DNA from: Catenaria anguillulae PL171 | Taxonomy: Eukaryota > Blastocladiomycota > Blastocladiomycetes > Blastocladiales > Catenariaceae | Direction of reading: 5' to 3' | NCBI GenBank assembly: GCA_002102555.1 | Contig: MCFL01000008.1 | Location: 62,001-126,000, forward strand | DNA: 64,000 bases | Shown here: positions 57,498-64,000 of the stretch, in pieces | Numbering within the stretch: the first letter of the stretch is position 1 | How the letters are laid out: each line of letters begins with the position of its first letter | Made by a program: the position numbers and the translations under genes | The notes under the pieces: generated by a model | The model's input: only the letters and a program-made list of their open reading frames with translations | Told to the model about the DNA's origin: nothing | The model's database searches: none

Positions 57498-59862
57498 ATG
57501 CACACGCTCGGCGCAATTCTCGCCTCGACTTCGACCTTTCCTGATCAATCCGTCACGGACCCAAACGCAATGATGTCCACTTCCCCGCCCTCGACACCAA
57601 AGCCGTGTCCTGCCGGCGGCGTCGATGATCTCGCGGCTGAGCTCGAACGCACACCTCGTGCGACCAACACCAACACGCCTGCCGTAGTTACAGTAGCCGG
57701 CACCACAGATAATCGCAAGTCCAAGCTTTCGACTGCCTCGGCCACGTCCACGCAGTACTCGCTCACGCCCACAAGGGCCCAACCCTTCCCGTCGGCCTCG
57801 TCCTTGGCAACCGACCAACATCAATCTGAGCGCCAAGCCGAGCGCAACAGCGACCGATTCCGCAAGATCACGATCCGCCGCGGTAGCTCAAGCCGCCGGT
57901 CCGGCGATACGACCACTACCAGTGCCTCCTCGCCAGGCCATTTCCGTGACCACAACCTGTTTGGTGGGGTCGACATTGACAATGAGGAGATTGGCGCCGA
58001 AGACTTTTTTCGCAGCTCAATTCCCGTAGAATTGTGTCAAGCATCGTCACCGCGCGTGACCGAGTTTTTGCACCAGTTGGCCGATGCCATGCTGCTCATC
58101 CGGCCCACGTTGGATGCGTTTGTGGACGAGGGGGTGAGTGAGAGCGATCCCATGGTGCCGCACTTGATTGCTGCCGGTCCGTGTGCATATTTTTCGCAAA
58201 GTTGTCGCACTCTTTTTTTTGACACTTATGATGATCTCCTTGTGTGTCGAAACAGAGGCCGATGTGGCCATGTACTCGCTCTTTCACGACGAGCATGACG
58301 ACTGGACCACGGCTGAAATCGTTGAGTTGCTCGACAATGCTCACCAGCTGGTGCTTGCCACGCTGGCGTTTCCCGACCTTTGTGCTGCCGTGATCCTGCC
58401 GCAACTCCGCAACGCATTTCCGCTACCTACATTTGCACAGGCTTTGCTGGATTGGTCTCTTCCACGCCGCACATCCATTTCACCGACAAGTCCCCCTTCC
58501 GAGTCCACCACGGCCGCTGGATACGACCTGGCCAACCCGTTGCTTCTCACCTTTCTCGTGGGCCGTGGTAACAAGCCCGCTGACCTCATGCTCGTTGGCG
58601 AGCTCGCCGCAACACTTGCGCGCCTTGTGACGCTAGACCCTACACACTCGCCTGCTTCTGCGTCTGCTTCGCTCACCCTGCAGGAGGCCCGATACACGCA
58701 CCCATGGACCGCACCTTACCCGGGACAAGCCCTGCAACTGTTCCGCTCGGTCCTGCACCTCGCCGCAGGCCACAACCCACTGTGCGTCGCCACGCTGCTC
58801 TCTGGTCTCTTTGAAGCCATCTCCACGACCCGCGACATGGCTACCCTCTTTACGTCGCTGTTCCCAACCATCGACCCAGACTACGAGCACGTCCACGGCG
58901 ACGCTGCACTCATGCTCGGCCAACTGCACTCGCTGCCCTTGTCGCCTATCTCGGACTTTGCCTACTTTCTCACGTGCCTGATCCAACACTACCCGGCGCA
59001 ATCGGGCGCCGAACTGGCCATCTTTTTTGGCCTCACGACTCCCTCACCACTCACGGCGCATTTGGACCCGGGCAACCCCAACGTGGCCATGTACAAGCAC
59101 AATGCACTCACGCACGGGTCGGCGCCCTATCACGTGCGCCTAGCATTTGCCTTGATTGCCGCGGAGGGGGTCCATCGTGCACCGGCGGCCTTATCCATGT
59201 TTCGGTTTGCGTACGAGAACCCGTTGGCGGCCGGGTTCAAGTACAGGCTGAGTGGGCGGGTCAATGAGTGGCGCGTGGTGGATGCGCCGGCGCAGGCAAT
59301 GGCCAAGGTGGCCGAGGTGGTGAGGCAGTGGCAGGGAAGTGAGGACGGGTTTTTGGATTACATGTTTGAGAAGCTGGCCGAGTTGGAGTTTGGGTTTGTG
59401 GAGGCAAATGACATGGATGAGGCAGAGAATGCGGCGGGCCAGGTGACAGATGACGAGGACGAGGATGGCCGAGAGCAACAAGAAGAGGAGCGTGTGGATT
59501 TGGCGCGGTCGCCCACATTTGACCACGGCGAGTTGGATCGCGATATTGACGAGCAGCTCGATGCCGACGAAGACGACGCGTGGTTTGCACGTGCATCGGC
59601 CGTGCTCAATGCCATGGAGCATGCGGGTGCAAGTGACGCCGACGAGCTCGTGGATGATATGGACGGATTGGCCGGTGAGCCGCACGTGGACGACGACTTT
59701 GTGCGGATGTGCTTGGAGCAGATTGAGGCGGCCAATGGCGATTTGGACGCCGTGGATATCGAAGGGTTGGTCGATGAGTTGCTTGTGCGGTCAAGAGCAC
59801 CTGCAGGGAGTGTCGCGGCGGAAGAGGCGGCGAGTGGGCCCAGTGGCGAACAGCGCAAGTGA
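57498..59862 (+). CDS. 761-residue protein of unknown function with an acidic C-terminus
   Basis: Two exons (57498-58176, 58256-59862; donor GTCCGT) in one intact frame. The first 170 residues are Ser/Thr/Pro-rich with a basic patch (RFRKITIRRGSSSRRSG). The middle, about residues 175-600, is helical and hydrophobic in a regular pattern (VTEFLHQLADAMLLIRPTLD, TAEIVELLDNAHQLVLATLA, ISDFAYFLTCLIQHYPAQSG), suggesting an alpha-solenoid. The last 150 residues are highly acidic, with repeated DDED and DAD runs and short helices. I do not recognise the family. A scaffold or trafficking role is possible but not supported. ATGs at residues 25 and 26 are alternative starts. Confidence 0.7.
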
Positions 59863-59986
59863 AGCATTCAATAAGGCAGTTGGCAGTTATGTGTGTGTAT
59901 TGTTTTGACAGGAATGCAATGCAGACGGGTAGACTTTTAATGGCGTGTATGTATTATTCTTAACATGACTGTGCCAGGAGGTATGA

Positions 59987-60206
59987 TACCGTATACGCTC
60001 AAATAGAACGGCATTTTGGCATAGAACGGCAAACAGTGTAAAAAATGTTGATCACCTGCCGCTCTGAAGGAAAATGGTGCTGGTCTGACATGAATGGTGC
60101 CGTTGTAGTAGTTTAGCTGCCGTTATGACCCAATCACGCTGCCGTTGTTCACGAAAACGCGTGCCGTTCTCCGCCCATCTGCCGTTCTATTTTAGCGTAT
60201 ACGGTA
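59987..60206. mobile_element. 220-bp MITE with 27-bp terminal inverted repeats and TA flanks
   Basis: The left end at 59987-60013 (TA then CCGTATACGCTCAAATAG and AACGGCA) and the right end at 60180-60206 are reverse complements at 26 of 27 positions. Each end is bounded by TA, the target duplication of Tc1/mariner/pogo elements. The inner part has further inverted copies of ATAGAACGGCA/TGCCGTTCT (for example 60021-60031 and 60163-60170). There is no coding capacity, so it is non-autonomous. Confidence 0.8.
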
Positions 60207-60420
60207 CACGGCAAACACACGTTTCGCCTGACGTTCATCTGCTCCATCGGATCGGCGTGCCGCTTTGTGTTCGGCTGCGATTGACAAATGAAAACAAATA
60301 TGAAACATAAGTAATCTTGGGCCAATTCCATGTATGAACAATACTTCGTTAAAAACTCTTTGCAAGACTTCTTCCACCACCACGGCTCTCCGTCTCACGA
60401 GTCACAAAAGCATCACAATA

Positions 60421-62141
60421 ATGACCATCCTCACGCTCCATATCACCTTGCCCCCGGCTCCTTCCTCAGCCTCAGCCTCTGCCCCAGCGTCTGTCTCCTC
60501 GCACCTCTCGACGCCGCGCTCGCTGCCCGTCGACCTCGCCTCGCCTCGCTTCCACGTCCGCGAAGACCATCCAACGACGCCCCACTCGCCGCCCTCTTTG
60601 GCGCCGCAGCCGTCGACCATGCCGCTGCCAACGGCGACGACGCTGACGATCAAGACGCCCTGGATCCCGAGCACGAAGCCTACTTGGAATCGCTCGACCC
60701 AAAGGACTGGAAGCGCCAAGACCACTACCGCCTGCTGGGTCTTTCGCACCTGCGATACAAGGCCACGCAAGACGAGATCAAGGCCGCCCACCGTAAAGCC
60801 GTGTTGCGCCACCACCCAGACAAGCTCACAGCCAAGCTTGCGGCGCAGGGCAAATCAACCGACCAAGCCGACTCCATCTTCAAGTGCCTGGCCAAGGCAT
60901 TTGACACGCTTGCCGACGAGACCAAGCGCCGCGCGTACGACTCGGTCGACCGGGGCGTGTCGGACGCAACGCCAACGGATGCGCAGTTGCGCATGTGGTT
61001 TGCAGACTCGCCGCAGGCGTTTTATGCCGAGGTCCAGGCCGTGTTTGATCGCGAGGCCAGGTTTGCATTGAAGCCCAATCGCGTACCAAAGTTTGGCGAT
61101 GATGCAAGCTCAAAGGGTGCCGTGGAAAAGTTTTATGCGTTTTGGACAAACTGGGAGTCATGGCGGTCGTTTGAGTACTTTGACGAGGATACCGAGTCGG
61201 CCAGCAACCGCGATCACAAACGCCATTTGGAGGCAAAGAACAAGTCTCAGCGCACTAAGCTCAAGACCGAGGACAATGCGCGCGTGCGTATGCTTGTGGA
61301 GCGCGTCATGGCCGTGGACCCGAGGATGAGGAGGTTTAAGGAGGAGGAAAAGGCCGCAAAGAAAAACAAGGGAAAGCCAATGCCCGCTGCTTCTTTGCGT
61401 CCTGGATCCGCTGCTGCCGCTGCCGCCGCGCCTGCTGCAACCACCGCCAAGCCAGTCCCATCGCCCTCGGACGCAAAGATTGCCGAGGCCCAAGCCGTGC
61501 TCGCAAAAGAAGCAGAAAAGGACCGCAAAGCCGCACTCAAGGCCCACAAAAAGGCCATCAAGGCCGCCGTCACCAAGCAGCACTCGTACCTGACGTCGGA
61601 CGCCACGCCCTCGGCAAAGCACATGGAGGCCGTGCTCATTGACCTCGAGCGCCTCATTGAAGGATGCAAGGACGACCTCATGGAGCTGGGCGACGTGCGC
61701 TCCCAACTCGAATCGGCACTCTCGCCGGATGCCGCGGCCAAGGTTGTCGAAGAGGTGCTTGGCCGGCACGCGCACGAGGCAAAGGACGCACAGCAAAAGA
61801 TCAAGAACCAAGCAGCACGCGCATCGGCGGCCATGGCCGCCAAAACCGGGTCGGCCCCCTGGTCGGCACAAGAACTTGGCGTGCTGGTTCAAGCGGTCAA
61901 CAAAATTCCAGGCGGTACAACCCAGCGGTGGGACAAGATTGCAGAGTATGTTTCGCATCACGCCGGGACGCCGTTGAGGAAGACGGTCGATGTCATTGCA
62001 CAGAGCAAGGAGATCATGAGCAAGCCTGGGGCTGCTGGGGCAGCATTGGCGGCGCTCAAGAGTTTGCAGGACAAGGAGAGGAAGGAGGTGGTGATCAAGG
62101 ATGCGCCAACGCAGAGGGACATGTACGAGTTTCAGGCATGA
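60421..62141 (+). CDS. Zuotin / DNAJC2, ribosome-associated J-protein with SANT domain
   Basis: The best start is ATG 60421 (MTILTLHITLPPAP), which joins the main frame after one missing base near 60560, giving 573 residues. An uninterrupted frame also runs from an upstream GTG-type start. It shows DWKRQDHYRLLGLSHLRYKA, the J-domain HHPDK, KAFDTLADETKRRAYDS, then the zuotin homology domain: VEKFYAFWTNWESWRSFEYF and NRDHKRHLEAKNKSQR. A charged Lys/Ala middle region follows. The C-terminal SANT-type helix set contains APWSAQELGVLVQAVNKIPG and RWDKIAEYVSHHAG. Zuotin binds ribosomes and, with Ssz1/Ssb, chaperones nascent chains. Budding yeast lost the SANT part, whereas animals and this organism keep it. 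Confidence 0.93.
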
Positions 62142-62806
62142 AGGTGTGCCGTGTCTTGTGCCCGTGGACCTTGTGTGTCGATGGATTGCTTCACGTTTTT
62201 TTCCTGTATTTGTACCATGTGCAAATGGTGTGTAATCGAACGTTCATGTCATTTGTCCTTGTGCGTTGGTTCTGCGTGAATCACCATGCTTCGCAAGTCG
62301 GCACCACACAAGCTTTCGATCAGCAAGTGAGACATGATGACGTCAGAGGGACGGGCATTCCGCTCCTTGCACCTTTGCATCACAGCAGCCCCGCGCCTTA
62401 GAAAATGATTCAGCACGGACCCGCCGTCAAGACCAGAGCTGCTGGCGGCTCGAACGAAATGACCGAAGCAAAAATGCGAGGGAGAACGAGAAAAGAATGA
62501 TACTTAGAATCCGGGCCGGTCATTCTGGGGCAGGTAGGGAGTGCTTGAAGCAACCAGCGATGATGATGGCAACGGACACGTAGCAAATCTACTGCAATAG
62601 CCGGCAAAACGCGTCCGCAGTCGGAGGTGGACCTCGTTGTTGCATACACGCCCAAAATACCGCGATATCAAGTCAGTGTTCCATGTTCAAGAGTAGCCAA
62701 GGCCTTTTCCTGGCTGTGGGAACAAAAAAATAAAAGCCAGCGCCTCCCTTTCACATAACTTCCCACAGCGGGGAAACACGAGTGTGTCCCAACCGCCCAA
62801 CCAGCC
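62142..62806. promoter_or_regulatory. Intergenic with TATA-like element
   Basis: About 665 bases. AAATAAAAG near 62728-62736 lies about 75 bases upstream of the next start codon, a plausible TATA position. No gene seen. Confidence 0.5.
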
Positions 62807-63680
62807 ATGATGCTCCACCAACTATTCTTCCTCATCACCGTCCTATCAGTGGCCACTGCCATCACTGCGCAAGACAACGCGCAACCCACATTCATCAACC
62901 CAGTCACAGGAAAGGCTGTCGATGCCAAAGAAGCCGTCTGCCTCGCCAAGCTCGACTGGCCTAAGTGCCACGGCTGGAACTTTCACAACAGCACCATCAA
63001 GGATGATCCTGGTTTCAAAAGGCGCGAGGCTCAAATCTGCACGCCAGAATGCCAAGCCATGAAGTCATCCCTATCCCGTGAGTATGTCGAATCCAAATGC
63101 GGTAGAAACCCAATTCTGCCATCTACTATTCGCCTCGATCAGCTCGAGTGGGATCGCATTTTGGCGCGGCGGTCCTGCACCAAGGACGAGTCGGGCAGGT
63201 CATGTTTGGCTTTGCAGGCCGAATCGTGGGAGGCTGCTCAGTTTCAGCCATCAATGCACCGTGGTCCCGATGGAAAGAAGCATGTGCCGTGGTCTGTGAT
63301 TCCCAAAGATTACGCTTGGTATGTTTCAACGAAACATCTTGCTTGGGACCGCTTTGAAAGTGACAAACTTGCTCACGCCGGCTCCCAACTCGTTTTGTTT
63401 CAATTTCAGTTCCTCGTGCATTCTGCAGGAGATGCAAGTTGAAAAGCAATTGAACGTGTGGTATGCCAACACCTTCAACATACCCGAGCCTGTGGGCAAT
63501 TACGACGGATCGGACGCTGCGTTGCAAGAACGGGCTCAGATTTGCAAGGATTGGAAGGCACCTGGCAAGTCTGGCTCATCATCACCTGTGACTGGCGGAG
63601 CAGTGTCCCGCTCATCTCCAGCTTTGTCCATGACAACATTGGGTTCGACCATTGTTTTGCTTGCCGTCGCGTGCTTGTAG
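62807..63680 (+). CDS. Small secreted Cys-rich protein, probably GPI-anchored
   Basis: Two exons (62807-63318, 63410-63680; donor GTATGT) give 260 residues. The N-terminus is a signal peptide (LHQLFFLITVLSVATAITAQ). The mature part has about ten Cys, including KCHGW, ICTPEC, SCTKDESGRSC and, across the splice, CSSC. The C-terminus is a Ser-rich stretch followed by a hydrophobic tail (LGSTIVLLAVACL), the form of a GPI-attachment signal, so cell-surface location is expected. No family was recognised. Confidence 0.75.
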
Positions 63681-64000
63681 CATCCGCTGACTTCTAGTCA
63701 AGGTTAATACGCATCCTGTATCTGTTCCATGTGCCATGAATAATATGCCGTTTTTGATGTATGGTGGATGCCCATCATCATGACCATTAACTGTGGCTAT
63801 CGAATCCTTGTATATCTTGCAAAAACTACCTCGCCAAGACCACCTTCTCACAACTGTTCCTTGATTGAGCAAGTGAGACTTGATCGCACACAACAATGCG
63901 GCGTGCCTTGTCTACTAGTCACCTAAAGACACCCTACCGAGTCGCTGCTCGAAAGTGGCAGCCAGAGCAACAATTGAGTATCGATTCCACGACCTGTCGC
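63681..64000. other. Right edge, no gene seen
   Basis: About 320 bases to the window end. Confidence 0.5.

Overview
The window is nuclear DNA of a fungus. The genes are closely packed, with many spliceosomal introns of about 55-130 nt (donors mostly GTACGT, GTATGT or GTAAG, acceptors NAG). The gene set is plainly eukaryotic: PAF1, GPN3, zuotin, CDK10, PRPP synthetase, a VAP protein and a phosphatidylethanolamine-pathway methyltransferase. Three Egh16/MAS-type secreted proteins and a caleosin point to Fungi. A large EF-hand repeat protein resembling the ciliary protein EFCAB6, and a zuotin that keeps its SANT domain, fit a zoosporic, early-diverging lineage (Blastocladiomycota or a chytrid). 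The species itself is inferred, not proven.

Layout. 0-6 kb: a decayed LINE-type RNase H remnant at the left edge, a CYS3/GCN4-like bZIP factor, a seven-helix membrane protein and a tail-anchored protein. 6-16 kb, minus strand: a CaMKK/SAK1-like kinase and a CBM21 glycogen-targeting PP1 subunit, then almost 4 kb with no gene I can support. 16-26 kb: the EF-hand repeat protein, a TMEM134/230-type protein, CDK10, a PHOSPHO-type HAD phosphatase and a caleosin. 26-39 kb: a mitochondrial-type PPR protein divergent from PAF1, a VAP protein, an unknown helical protein, a bacterial-type CMP kinase, a phospholipid methyltransferase, a tandem-MSP protein and aspartate aminotransferase. 39.6-41 kb: an unresolved locus.

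41-55 kb is the accessory part. Three copies of a roughly 2-kb unit each carry one Egh16-like gene. Copies A and C are direct and copy B is inverted. A seven-helix receptor-like gene and PRPP synthetase sit between A and B, and an F-box gene sits between B and C. 55-64 kb: GPN3, a 761-aa unknown protein, a 220-bp TA-flanked inverted-repeat element (MITE), zuotin and a secreted, probably GPI-anchored protein.

Two features cut across the window. First, ten protein genes plus the LINE remnant lose frame about 29 times, and every break is the same kind: it is repaired by adding one base, usually in a short G/C or A run. After repair the genes give full-length conserved proteins. This looks like systematic homopolymer under-calling in the assembly rather than many pseudogenes. 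Second, the PRPP synthetase gene needs a 3-nucleotide micro-exon to keep a conserved methionine.
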